From NCBI GenBank assembly GCA_947034885.2, contig OX344752.2:28028386-28092385 (forward strand): DNA of 64,000 bases, in the 5' to 3' direction. Below, piece after piece: positions 1 through 12,860 of this stretch. Below the pieces are notes generated by a model. It was not told where the DNA came from. It did not search any database and saw only the letters and a program-made list of their open reading frames with translations. The stretch comes from Thuidium tamariscinum. Lineage: Eukaryota > Streptophyta > Bryopsida > Hypnales > Thuidiaceae. Each line of letters begins with the position of its first letter. Within the stretch, counting starts at the first letter, position 1. Made by a program: the position numbers and the translations under genes.

Positions 1-377
1 AAACAATTTATAAAGCTTTCACCAATATCTACAACTTGTAAAAATATCACAATAATCTAAAATACTTTTTGAAAGCTGTGAGAGGTAGAGTCTCGGCCTT
101 CTCAAGCAAGAAAGTACCAAATGCCTAAACTTTAATACTACACAACTTTTGCATCACAGCTCCATTTTATACAAATAAATTCAATTTAGAAAGCTAAGAA
201 AATAATCTAGCACCTCTCAAAATTTTAGCTCTAATAAAAAAACAAACCAAAAGTTATTGGTGTTAAAGACACGGCCCCTTTCTTCAAATTCAATCTTCAC
301 TCCAAGCTTTAGCAACCCATATCTTCTTAATTCAAACTCTAAATGACAAGTATGATATCTTTCTAGAAAAAAAATTT

Positions 378-419
<42 letters not shown>

Positions 420-2040
420 AAAAATATACCCTCTAAATCTCAAATTTAAAAAACAAAAACAAAAGTTATAGCTTATTAAAGCTTTAACCTCTCAATGGAA
501 ATCCTCAAATCTTTACAATTTCAAATCTCAATAACTTCTTACTCCCAGCTTTAAATTCAACTAGTAAATATACTTTAGAAATCATTAATTATAAAGAATA
601 TGATGCCAAATTTTTATTATTCAATAGTTCATACTCAATGAGCTACATCAACCTGAAATTCAATCTTCAAACCTCCAAAATGCACACACATATACCATTT
701 CTCTCTTTTCCATACAAAATTCAGCATTTTTTCTATTTTTTCTTCCCACTTAAAATGAGGGGTGGGGCACTTCAACCTATACCCCTACCAAAAGACCACC
801 TAAAATTTCAGTTACATTTCCATTTTCATTCTCTCTTATCTTCAAACCCCAAATTAATTTATTATCACCAACTTTTTATTCTACAATTATAATTACACAT
901 TGTGATTTTAATAAAATACTCAAAGCATAAAATTAAGAACTAACATCCAAAAAATATCTAATAGAGGTGGAAAGCTAGATTTTCAATCGAAGATTCATTC
1001 CATTTGCAAAAACTTAAGGATGCGTTTGATTATTACTACAATATAATCAGCACAATTTATTTTTATTAAAAAATTGATTGGCCCTTGTAACTATCATTTG
1101 TAACTACAGCTTCCTTCGATAGGCATCACTATACCATAGTATTGGTCGTTGTTTAAACCCTCAAAACACCCTTTAAATATTACTTCACGGCTATTAGGCT
1201 CAATACACTCAACTTGCAATAAGATTATTAATGCTTAAGCATCACGTTGAAAGTTCATGTGCCACTGTTATTTCACAAGAGGTTGCTTTTGCAGTCGAAA
1301 AAGCCCAACTTCATCTTGAAGATACTTATGCGGTAATGTAAAATCTCGCAACAAAAGAAGCTGATTCAGTAGTTGTAATAATGAAAGTTCAATTGCAACC
1401 TCCGGTTGAGGCTCTTCATATTGAAATTCAAAAAAAACTTTCAGTTTAACATTGTAAATTTAAAGTGAAAAATAAATATCATTAATGGACATCAATGAAA
1501 TTTCAAAACAAAACCATTTTTTTATATAGATGTCATGCACGTCAATGGAAAAATGTCACCTTAAAGTTACTTCATGGAAAAGCATCACCTTAACACTTCT
1601 CAATAAAAATATATTATATAATATTTTTTACTATGTGCGAATGTACAACACGACATCAGACAAAACAACAAAGATAAATACCTAGACAATAATTGTTGAA
1701 ACAATGAATTTTTGAAAACCCTAATGATGAATGATTACATTTATAACATTTAATTTGCATTTTGTGTAAGTTTTGAATTCAAATGCATTCACATATAAAA
1801 TTGTAATTATTAAGACAAAAAATCTCTTATTTATTGTAATGAAATTTAACAAAAATAAAAATAAAAGTCTAAGTCAAATAAAATAAAATAAAATTCTACA
1901 CAAGTTAGTCAATATCACTCCAATGTCTTTAATCCCTTAAAATAAGTAACACAAAACAAGGTAGTTAGTGCTACTTAGAATTCTTTGAAGAGTCCTTTGT
2001 TTTCAAAACATTAGTACATAACACTATCATTTGTAGTTCT
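1..2040. other. AT-rich non-coding DNA
   Basis: No gene is recognised. Open frames are short and of biased, low-complexity composition. A stretch near 1230-1440 reads on the plus strand as a helix-like peptide with one stop, but I do not recognise it. A sequence resembling the outer end of a PIF/Harbinger-like element (ATGCGTTTGATTATTAC) begins near 1020, but no matching opposite end was found. Confidence 0.5.
380..417. repeat. (AT)n microsatellite
   Basis: An uninterrupted alternating AT/TA run of about 37 bp, directly visible. Confidence 0.95.
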
Positions 2041-2059
2041 TTCTATAATGCATGCTCCA

Positions 2060-2700
2060 TATCTTTTTACTCTTTCTCAATCATCTTTTCCACAAAGTGC
2101 AATTTCATCTTTTCAACCTTTAAAATCCCCTTTGAGTCTTTGACAAATTATTGATTGCGGAGACAATAGATTTATCTCTCAAAATCAACTTTTTCTTCCT
2201 CCTTTCTACACTTTGGTTAACTTGCCGTTAAAAACCCGATTGATTAATCGCCTCTATACAAGGAGAATGTGAAAAGACAACACCAGCAACAAAAAGAGGA
2301 GAAGGAGGAGTGGTAGGTAAAGTGCCATAATCATCATTACTCAAAATGTGGGTCTCAAAATGTGAGTCTCAAAATGTTGCATACAAACATCCTGATCAAC
2401 ACCACTGTTTTTTGTAGTACCATCAAAATGTTGTTTAAGATTTTATACCATGGAGTCCAAGTAGAAGGTAGTGTTCTAGTTTCTTCTTGCTTCACCTTCT
2501 TCGCTTGGTAAGTTGATCTTATTTTGTTCAATTTATCATGAGTTTGTTGCTAAGTTCGTTGACGTTCTTTTGAAAATTGTGTGTTCATTTGCCTTACAAA
2601 TGACTCCCAATTTATTTTCTTGAATGGCTTGCGGTTATACTTCCAATACTTTTCCTCACAAATGTCCACAAGAAACCTTACAATATCTTCCATTCACTCT
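2060..2700 (-). pseudogene. Myb/SANT-like DNA-binding domain protein, decayed
   Basis: Reading the minus strand from an ATG at 2693, the frame runs 113 codons to 2355 with one internal TAG at 2552-2550. It has the shape of a plant Myb/SANT-like domain: an early segment with ICEEKYWKYNRKPF, then INWESFVRQM, a QTHDKLNKIRSTY segment and a final STWTPWYKIL. Spaced tryptophans and a basic third helix are typical of the family. After that helix a one-base shift seems to restore a DGTTKNSGVDQD stretch, followed by acidic/proline-rich residues and, near 2150-2220, a basic RRKKK segment, the usual arrangement of the tail. Such proteins occur as stand-alone plant genes and as the accessory ORF of PIF/Harbinger transposons. 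No transposase ORF is visible nearby. Stop and frameshift make this a dead copy. The family call is by eye. Confidence 0.5.
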
Positions 2701-2759
2701 CTCTTCAAATTTGAAGTACCACAAGAATTTTCCCCTTGAGCCCTTTAGAACTATCACCC

Positions 2760-3985
2760 CTCTCCTTACGAAACATGATAGTTAATAGCCTCCCTTTGGA
2801 ACCTCTATAATGTCATTTAAAAATCAAAATTTTTAATTCACTCAAGAAGCCAAAACTCTTTGTTAAAAATTTTAATCCTTACATACAGTATAGGCTCTAT
2901 GCACGAAACAAACAAACAAACAAAAGACGAAGGAAAGTTGTTTGGTACCTTCTGCGGTTTAACATGCTTTTTTTTTTTCCTTTTTGATTCACCCGCATAT
3001 AAGCCCCTAATTCGTCACCTATGACTTATTGCCTTTTTTTGGATTTTTTGTAAAATATAGTGTGTAAAATAATACAAAAAGTTTAAAAAAGAATGTAAAA
3101 CCTAAATAGATATGTTACATACCAATATAGCATTTGATAATATTTTGAGTGTTCTTATCCATTGAAGTTCAAATCCCGATTATAAGTAAATTAGAAACTA
3201 TTAAAATCTAAATTAAACCTATCTTTAGTAGAATTACTTAAAATAACTCCACTTACTGTGCATGTGATGAAGTTGGCTAAAATAGATCCAAGAGAACTTG
3301 ATGAGAACCCTTTGGCCAAGTTTGAGCCAAGGTCCTTTGATGTGTGTATTTTGGAGAATTTCAAGCTTCTATTTTGTGTCTTTGTTAAAACTTTGAAGGA
3401 CTTTGGGGTCCTTTGAAGTTTTGTTTACCTTTTGTGTATTTTATTGGAGCTTTTTTGTATAAATGTTTTTTTTTTTAGTTTTGTTAAGTTTTCAAACCTT
3501 GTACTAATCTTAAAGGATTTATTCCCTTATGATTCGTGATGCTGCTTAGGGAAAACTTTTAGTTTTTTTTTTTTCATATTTTGTAAATTAACCCTTATTG
3601 TATTAATGTGTTGAAATGTTTATAAGTTATACAAATTCTTGTATTTATTTGTATGGAGATTGATGTTGTACTAATCCATTTATCCTTCTATATTTTAATT
3701 GTTCAATTTGGGACGACAAAGCTTTGACCTTGTGTGATTTAAATTGTTTTCCATATTCAAAAACATGACAAAGCTTTAAATCCTCCCTTGTCCATTTTTA
3801 TGTGATTAGGTCACTTGGCCTTAGTAAAAATTTGGTCAATTTCTTTCTGTTAATATTTATTGAGAACTGAGATCAAGAGTGTAGCTAAGTCGTTAAAACA
3901 AAGTGATAATATAGATTTGAGTTTATAATCTTATAGTAGAGGTTAAAAGATTTCCAAAAATATAAAATTCAAAGAAATTCAAGTT
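2760..3985. other. AT-rich non-coding DNA
   Basis: No gene or clear repeat is seen. T-rich runs occur near 2970 and 3470-3570. Confidence 0.5.
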
Positions 3986-3989
3986 CAAA

Positions 3990-5600
3990 TGAGTAAGATA
4001 TGAGCGGATGAAGTTTTAAGCACCAATTAGCAATTAAAACTTCATCCATGCATAACTTTCACTAAGAAGGTCTAATTTGCAAGTTCCGCATCAATTTGGA
4101 AATTTAAGTTTAGCTTCTATACGGAAAAAATATTTAAAGTTTGAAAATAGTAATTTGTTAAAAGTCAAGCTGAGAGCTGAAGCACAACGAAGGAATAATA
4201 AAAGATAGAAATAGAAATTAACAACCCAAAGCATAGAAATGAGCAACTTCAATCTCACCACTATTATTCTCATTAGACTACACTACAATAGAAGAAACAA
4301 TTGAGTTCAAAGACTCAAATTATAGAATGATAAAATTATAGTTGGAGGTTTTAGTTGGAGTTATAAAAATCAGTTAGGGAAGAAAAAGAAAAAGAAAATC
4401 TTAGAGATTTCCTTCGAATCACACAACAAACACTTTAGGATATGATAGATTAGGATATGAACATGAAACTAGTCATTTCGAGTCTCTATGCGAAGTTTGA
4501 AAAAGAATAGTTCAAATACTTTTAGTATTTAAATAATTGAAGGGAAAGAATCTAAAGTACAGAGATAGAATAGAATATAAAAAGAAGAGGATAGTAGAAA
4601 GAAAATAAATAGGAAAAGATTAGGAAAGAATTTTAAAAACTCTAATTTGTATTAAAACCTTGTAAACTCAATTATGGAAGGTCACCATTATGGAAACAAT
4701 TTGGCAAAGGTACAAGTTTAAACATCTTTTTTGCAAAGCTTAAATATTAATAATAGTCTTAAATAAACAAGGCTGAGAACTAGGTATATATAAACTATTT
4801 GACAGTAGAAAGTTAGCATTTAAAATTTGTAGGCCTTAATTAGAGGATTACAAAAGTATTTTAAACTTCCAAATCAGAGTTAAATCACGAAAGATATGGT
4901 GAGATGAAGTTTAGTTAGTAAATTGGATGAAAAATTGTTAAACCTAGAATCTTGAACCAAGATTGAAAATTTAATTAGAACTGAAAGAATTAGAGTCAAG
5001 TGCAAAAATTTGAAGTCATTTTGAATTACCAATTAGTAGATAATTAAGGATGAAGTTTTAATTGAAGATTAGTAGTTAAACTTCATCCATTGATAACTTC
5101 TTCTTAGAGTCTTCAATTATCAAATGTGATACTATTTTGGAAAGCTAGAACTAAGATTTAGAGGAATAAAATTACAAAACCTTTAAAAATAGTAAATTGA
5201 GAGTAGTTAGATTGTGGTTTAGAACTTAATCAAGATCTCTTAAACACATCAAGGATACATTATAAGCGGATAATTAGGAACATAGGTACACAGAGGAAGC
5301 CAAACCAAGGTCAAAGGTGTCATTCAACTTAAACAACAACTTGGAACTAGAAAATAACTAGAAGGATGAAGTGTTAAACTTGAATTGGATGAAAACCAAG
5401 AGAAATAATCCAAAGTAGGTAAAACTTCACAGATTAGTAGAAGTAATCCCTAAAAATTCATATACAAAGTTTCATTTGATTTTGATAGCTAGAACCTTAG
5501 AAAACCATGGATGAAGTTTGAAAGACCAATTAACAACCAAACTTCATCGTTCTATAACTTTCACTAGGAAAGTCAAATTGTAGAAAATTTTATAGTTCTG
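3990..5600. repeat. Diverged repeat with a GGATGAAGTTT hairpin
   Basis: At about 4013-4047, 5048-5088 and 5508-5548 the sequence repeats a small inverted repeat: GGATGAAGTTT, about 20 bases, AAACTTCATC, then a related tail (ATAACTTTCACTA-like, then a TCAAATTG/TCTAATTTG-like stretch). Degenerate half copies lie near 4905 and 5365. The same motif recurs in 12.0-12.9 kb. It looks like an old, diverged tandem or dispersed family. No coding capacity is apparent. Confidence 0.55.
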
Positions 5601-8174
5601 GAAAGGATAAAAGGTGTTCTTCAAACTTAAGTCAATAGTTCAAATCTAACTCAAAGTCTAAAAAAGAATCACAACGGCTTAAAAATTTGCCAAAAATCTC
5701 AATTAAACCCACTTTAAGCTTAGGTTTTGAGTTATTTGCACTATTTGAGTTTCTTAAGCATCACAAAAAATCCATTACTTAGAAGGCATAATGAACCAAC
5801 CCTTAGGCACCCCATAGTAGAATAATTTAAAAAAGTTTAAGAATCTAGTTGTGTTAGGTTAATTACTAAAAATAGGTAATTAATCACTCACACCGCATGG
5901 TCAAAAATCTTCGGTAAACAAATAGTGAGGGCTTAGACCCTACATCCAGTGAGCCTTGCACCGTGAGGGATGGGTTGAGCTAACCTACGCTTCCTTGCCC
6001 TCATGTTCAACGTCACATGGCTTGTTTTTACTTCATGTGCATGGGCCTAATGATAAGGCCTACTACACCGGTACTAAGGCTGGTATAAAGCAAGGGCCTG
6101 TATTGGATGAATCCACAGGTTGCATTACTAGTTGTTGGTTCAAAATTTTGAGTTTTCTAACACTTCCCATACTTTATTTGTTGCTTGCCAATTATTTGGA
6201 TTTTAATTCCCAACTTTGGGAAATTAAATCAACATTTGGGGTCTTTGTATACGGATCCATTTTAATCAAAAAAAAAGTAGGAAATTTTGTCCAAGAACAA
6301 AGCTTTGCCGTCTGCGGGAGTCACTTTAATATTTGTAGAACTAAAAGTTGGTTTTAGATTCAAAGCTTCGTAGTATGGGCTTTCCAGTTCTGAATTTGGA
6401 AAACAAAAATACAAAAATTTGGTTATACGAGGATTTTAAAGAACCTTAATTTTTACTCAAAACTTATGATTTCTACGTCAAGGCTTCAAGGGAACCTTTT
6501 CCAACAAAAATTCGGAGGTTCCACTCAAAAGCTCAATGAAATTGGATTAGTACTATAAATTTTGGGATTTCACAACTTTAAATTCAAAACAAATACCAAG
6601 GCATTCCAACTAATGGCATCGCCACAATTCTGCTGGAATGTACTTGGAGTTAGTATAAATTCAAAAACTAAAGTAAACAAGGAAGTTAGTGAGAAAATTC
6701 AAGGGAGATTTTCTTCCACTAAAGAACAAAAAATCCCACCAACAATTTTTTCAAATGGTTAGTACCAGAATTTAAGAACACAGAGCAAATGGGTAGTACA
6801 TTCTAAAAACATAAAAATAATTGCCAAGTACTTCAAAGGTATCTCAACGTCCTTTAAATGAGCTCAAAAACACAAAAGATTGCTCAAAAACACCAGCAGA
6901 AATTAAATTGCAATAGAAAGCAAAGAGTTTTGGTAATATCAAAAAGTTATTGATAAGGTGCCCGCAAATGGCACAATTGCTAAAATGAAAAAGGGGTGTG
7001 AACTGTGAAGTGAGGGTAGGGAGAGGCCTTTAATACATTTTCAAGGTCTCTTCCCCCTTCAAATTACCTACTAAACTACCTGTGGAAAAACTAAAAACTA
7101 ACATTTAAAATTCTACTTTACTACTGTGACCATTTTAACTTTTAGAGAAATGGTATGATTGCCAAATGAAAAGGGCTATTGTCTTAAGAAGACCCAAATT
7201 AGTTGGAAAGAACCCCTTCCCCTTACTCCCAAGACCAAATCACCCTCAAAAGCTAATGATTAAGAATTGGTGAAAAAGGTAGAAAATCTAAATTTTGGAA
7301 ACTATTTTTCCTAAATTTTTTGACTAGCTAAGTTTGTTGGGAAGGTCTAAAAATATAAAAGAAGAGTCTCAGTTGACTCAAATCGGACGTCATATGCTCC
7401 TTATACACCAGTCAATTCACAAAGAATTAACTAAAACTGTTAAAATTCGTTGTTGCTACCGGTTCACGTATTTTTCAATGTCAAAATGTCTTGAATTTCG
7501 GTAATGAACTTATTTTACGAACTTAAGCTAACACACACTATCTCAACTTTTTGTAAGATTTTACGATTACTGGGGAATTTTCTATGAATTTTTGAATGCC
7601 AATAAAAGTAATTGAATTTCCATGGAGTCATTTTTGCAATTTAGAAAATTATGAAACTTTTAGGGAAACGTCTAAAAAGCTTGGAAAGTCTAAGTGAAAA
7701 GTTTCACTTGGAACTTGCACTTTTTAAATAAAATATTAAATTAAAACTTGTTGAATAAATTCCTTCGGAGAGGAATTATTCACACACTAAGGAATCTTTA
7801 TGATATAACTTTGTCGTTGTGCTCTAGACATACTCTTATGCTAAAAACACCTATCTTTGCTCCTCAATTGTAAATTTTTCTTGTTTGTGGGATTTCACCT
7901 ACTAAGTGTGTACAAATGTTTATTCCTTCAAAATTCTTCAATAGGAAAAATGTCTAGGGACGTTTTCTGTAGAAATTCCTAAGATTTTATCGGACTCACA
8001 CTATCATTATCAAAACCTGGAACACGTTTAAGTTTGTACGTGGGGAAAAACTCTGATAAGGGCCAAAATTAGTGATTTTCAACTATTTAGTCACTAGGAC
8101 TCTATTTGCTTCAAACTTCTCATAGATTCCTATCCCACATTCTAACACCTATTAAAACCTTAAAAAAGAGTTTC
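5601..8174. other. Non-coding DNA, slightly GC-richer at 5.93-6.13 kb
   Basis: The stretch at 5930-6130 is less AT-rich than its surroundings and holds the start of a 133-codon frame (5956-6357) that I cannot assign to any family and whose second half is low-complexity. The remainder shows no recognised element. Confidence 0.4.
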
Positions 8175-9054
8175 AAGAAATTCTTAGAGCAGGGTGAATG
8201 CAAAAAACACTTGTACTATTTGTTGCGTTTTTTATTTTTGTTGATTTAGTATTATAAATACTATAAGTATTGTGAGTATTATCTGGGGTTAGGAAGAAGA
8301 AATGTAGACTCTCTATTGAAATTTAGATCTATGGTTCAGATGACAAATGGATCTGAGGTCAAAGATCATAAAGTTGCCATAAAAGCAATTTATAGTCACA
8401 AATCATAGAAAACAAGTACATTGCACAAAATGTAGGCCCTTACTAGGACTACATAGTCCTATCATGTACCGTGGAGTCATGCTTGAAGATAGAAGCTCAT
8501 ATCAATGCTAGATAATCATAGTTTTGCATTTCCATTTTTGGAATCACTTAGACCATTCAAAAAATTAATATTAAAAATGGCTATTTTTCCTAACTTGGAT
8601 CCCTTTTCAAATATTGAAACAAAAAGCAAAATTCTATTTTTTATTATTCAGAAATTCATTGGGAATATTGCTCGTTTTAGGCCCATGCAGAACTTTATTA
8701 CAATATACAATCAAAAATCCTTCTCTTGGAAAATTGTATTTCTATAGTAGGAAGCACTCTGTAAAATTTCGTGATGTAACTTTTCAAAAAAAGGTACTCC
8801 ATAGTACTAAAAATCTCCAAATTGTCATCTGTAACATTCAATCACTAGTATTATTTTAATATTAAAATATTTTTGAAAATTATGAAAAAAATTAGGGAAG
8901 GTGTATGATGGTCATGAATACCTTCTCTATAAATGTCAAGTCATTTGGAGCTTAAACACAAAATTAATGGCCAAAAAACATATCATCACTTAAGTTGTGA
9001 TGGAAAATAGTACAAGTGTTTCTTGCATTCACCCAGTACTCCTAGGTATTTCTT
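8175..9054. mobile_element. Non-autonomous DNA transposon with ~48-bp terminal inverted repeats
   Basis: The left end 8175-8221 and right end 9005-9054 are inverted repeats of each other. The best part, GGGTGAATGCAA followed by AAACACTTGTACTATTT, is nearly perfect over about 30 bp, and the match continues outward through an AAGAAAT...CTTAG/CCTAG segment. The ~780 bp between holds no recognisable transposase. No clean target-site duplication was found, so the outermost boundary and superfamily are open. Confidence 0.6.
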
Positions 9055-11000
9055 ACTAATTCCTTGTGTTTGTAGGGACTTCCTTCAAATCTTCTGTAAA
9101 TGCTCTTTTTTGTTATTTTTTTTACCAAAATAACTTTAAAAATGAACAATAAGCAAAATAAAGAAAATTTTGAGGCCCAGGTGACAACTACGGGACTCAC
9201 ACTAGCTTATAAATCAACCTCTTTACACAAGAGGGTTCACTACTAAATTATAGAATCACAAGTCTAAGAAATTGATTGAAATGGCAATAATGATCCAAAG
9301 ATATCATGGACCTAATTAATGAACTTGGTAGATGTGATGTAGACTTATGACAAAACAACTAGATGGTTGTCACCTTTGTTTTTGACTACATTGCTAGAAC
9401 AACAACTACTCTATCTTTTGGCACATGCACAAGTAGCTCTAGTGCAATACCAAGCCTTCTCTCAAAGGCATGCTAGATTGCTAGTAGATCTAGTTACTCT
9501 CCATTTCATTAGCTCAAACAAGCAATACCTCCAACTTCAATGTCAAATGCTTGATTTGTCCATTATTTATTGGCTACCTTTAATAGTTGTAGCTCATGGT
9601 CCTATATGAAATTCAAGGAAAAATTTCCTATAGAATTTTAGTAGATAATTATTCAACAAAAAACTTCAACAAGGTTGCATCATTGTCAAGATTCAAGATT
9701 GCGTTTAAAATTTGAAATAAACCATTTTAAGACTCTACAAACTTAGTGAAGGTAAACTTGCATTTAGATTGTTTTCTCTTCTAGATGTAATTACTTGGTA
9801 TTCTATACTACACAATGTCATTTATGAATGGACAATTGTATAAAGACATACAACATTTGTTGCAAATCTTTTGAGGTATTAGATTGGAAAGTTTTTTAAT
9901 AACAAAGTTGGATTTGCAAAATTAGTGATTTTCCTCTAGAAAAATCTAATATTTGTCGAAGACCACCCAAAAAAATTGATGAAGTTCAAATTTATTTCCA
10001 TGCTTGATTATTACAATTACATAAATTAATGAAATATGTTTGCATAAACATTGACATGCATAAAGCTCTATGCAAGTGCACATTGGATGGGTGAAGACCT
10101 AGTCTATTATAAAAACAGGTGCACTAGTTACAACTTCATGTTCTATACTAGTCAACTAGAGTATAGAAGATAGAGGGTACTTCGTGTTGCCTCTTCTCTT
10201 GTGGTCATGAGAAAAACCGCATGTGCAACTATTTTTTAAATCCATATTCTTTGAAAGATGCAGTCCATTGCTTAACAATAATGAAAGTTGCACCACTCAT
10301 TCCACAATACCCTAAAATCTAAACCCTAAATCCTAATTGGCTACAAAATCTTAGATCCAAAAAAGTTGTTGATGGCTTGAACGACTTTGTGTACTACTAA
10401 GAATAGAATATCTTTGCTATTAGCAAATATTTTCCAAAAATAAATAAGTTCATAGCATGAATATGTTTGAGGAAGGTGTAAGCAAAATATACTAATGCAA
10501 GGACTTGGTAGCAATATTTTTTATCATTTATTTGGATATATGGGTTGAAGAGGTTGGTAAAGGCAAACTCAACATGCTTTGTCATACAAACATCTTCATA
10601 TTATTCATTATTGTATTGTCTCTACAAAAATAAGGAGAATTAAGATGTTGATCAAGGCTTCATCCAAAAGCCAAGATCATTTATAAAAATATGCTTCAAA
10701 TGTTAGCAATCTAAAGTTTTGCAAGACATCATTCATACTAACATTAATATGAAGGGCACTTTGATATGATGGCTTAGCCAAGGATTTGAAATCTTCTTGA
10801 TTTTTTTCTAAAGGTGACTAATCAAGTACCTAAATAATAGTCAATAACAACATGAGAAGCTCAAAACTGAAGGGCATAATTTAAGCAAGAGTGACAAAGA
10901 AATCCACAACAACAAGTGACCTTATTGCAAATAGGGAGTACAAATGAGAATACCATTAGAGACGTTAATTATATAGTAAATACCAAAAAAAATCTATATT
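9055..11000. other. AT-rich non-coding DNA
   Basis: An 80-codon frame at 9367-9609 is not recognisable. Two or three telomere-like CCCTAAA/CCTAAA words lie at 10309-10336, too few to call an interstitial telomere. Nothing else is seen. Confidence 0.5.
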
Positions 11001-11176
11001 TTAGATAACGAGCTCCAATTTTTAAACAAATTTTAGGTGATGTCAATATTTACAACCTTATGTTTTTATCACAACATTGATGTTACATTAGATGTTCTTG
11101 TTGGCATAAAAACATTGGGTTGTAAACATTGACATCACCTAAAATTTGTTTAAAAAAATTGGAGCTTGTTACCTAA
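11001..11176. mobile_element. Palindromic MITE (about 75-bp arms)
   Basis: The two halves are inverted copies. The left arm starts TTAGATAACGAGCTCC and the right arm, read in reverse complement, starts TTAGGTAACAAGCTCC; both continue through AAACAAATTTTAGGTGATG. Arms are ~75 bp around a ~25-bp loop and would fold into a long hairpin. TA or TTA/TAA at the edges is compatible with Stowaway or PIF/Harbinger-type insertion. No coding capacity. Confidence 0.8.
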
Positions 11177-11999
11177 TACACATGTTTCTTATACTAAAAA
11201 CATGATTGAAATAATTAAAAGTTTGTCATAGAAAAAAAACACATTTATATTGAACAAAAAATGAAAGAAAGAATAAATCCACTAGAGATTGTCAATAATT
11301 CCAAAACTATGAAGGACTTGCATAACTGTGTTGAAGTAGTTGTTGAATATATTTCAAAGATGAGGCTCTAGATTTTGAAACCAACATTGTGACTTGCTCT
11401 AAAAAGCATTACAAATTTGAAATAAAGAAAACTAGATGACAAAATAGAAACTATAAGCCCTAATGACTTTAGCAAGAAGAACAATGTCAATTGATACTAT
11501 AGCTTCAATTCAATCAACAATGTACATCATCTTTATAGCAATGACATCTAGACTTCAACAAACACCTGGATGGAAAGTACACTTGCATTTTTTTAGTTGT
11601 TACACCAATGTCTATCTAGCTTACATATGCTTTGATATCTAATCAACAACCTTTTCAATCCTTTGGCCAAAGGCCCACAACCAATTGAGTGATCTCTCTC
11701 ACCATCAATGAAAAACCAACCTCTTAGTTATAGATACACAACAATTGACACAATGACATCCTTTGCTAAAATGAAAAGACTAAGAACATGATCAACTATA
11801 GTAAAATGATCTTACTTCAAGAATAACCTTAACATTTGGAAAATAGAATAGTGTGAATACTTTCATATCATTCTTAATATAGAAACAAAGTAAAATCATG
11901 TTTTAATTTTCTATATGCAATTTTGTACCAATGGGTGCCTAAATGTCAATCTATTTTGCATTTCTAGCAATGGATCTTTTTGAGTGTTTAGAAGAAACT

Positions 12000-12860
12000 T
12001 GTAATTGCTCATTGATTCACCAAGTTCTAACTTCAAACCTAATTTTTAGTTCAATGGCTAAAGTAATCAAGTCATTGTGGTGGGATGAAGTTCAAAAAAT
12101 TCCAACTTTTTGAGCAAAAGTTGTGGTGGGATGAAGTTCAACCTTTAGAATGGCAATTTAAACTTCATTCATCTTTTTCTCTTGACTCATAATTTCAATT
12201 TGACTTGAAATTTTGGCTAACAATTTAAGTTAAAAAATAATATCTAAATTAGAAATTTAAACTTAGATGGACAGTTCTCAATGAAGTTCATTAAATTTAC
12301 TTCCTTGACTTCTTCTTTCTATATCTTCTAGGGTTGTAAGTATATTTGAAGTTTTAAATTAGTTTTGGACTACTCTGATCTTCTTCTTTAGACTTTGAAA
12401 TCTAAATTCTTTTCTTTCATTTTCTTCTAAGTTGGTAACTTCACATCTATCTACTTTCCTAAGGCATTAAACTACTTCTATAGTTCTATTCAATTATTAT
12501 TTTGGAACTTTTGAATTTTGATCTTTACAAAAATTGATTTTGTCCATCCAAAATGATAGGTCATTTTTAGGTTTGGACTTTTCTACTGAAATTTATTGAT
12601 GGATGAAGTTTGACTACTAATATGTACTTCAAACTTCATCCACTAATTGTAACCAACTTCTAATTCAAATCTAATTTGTAATTTGACTTCTATGATTTGG
12701 AGACTGAATTATAATTAAGTTTACATCTTTATTCCTTTTGGATGAAATTAACTAAGTTTCATTTAATTTGACTTCTAAACTTCATTGACTTATATCTTTC
12801 TTGCTTTAACTTCAGTTCTAATGGAGTGATTTGAATCTAGCTCTCAACTATGTTTGAAAT
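12000..12860. repeat. Second cluster of the GGATGAAGTTT hairpin repeat
   Basis: Copies of the motif from 3.99-5.60 kb: GGGATGAAGTTC at about 12070 and 12125, and a full hairpin GGATGAAGTTTGAC...CTTCAAACTTCATCC at about 12601-12641. Flanking words (CTTCTAATTCAAATCTAATTTG) are also shared. Strongly diverged and non-coding. Confidence 0.5.

Noticed and set aside
10309..10336. Telomere-like CCCTAAA words
   Set aside because: Only about two imperfect units in AT-rich DNA; too few for an interstitial telomere.
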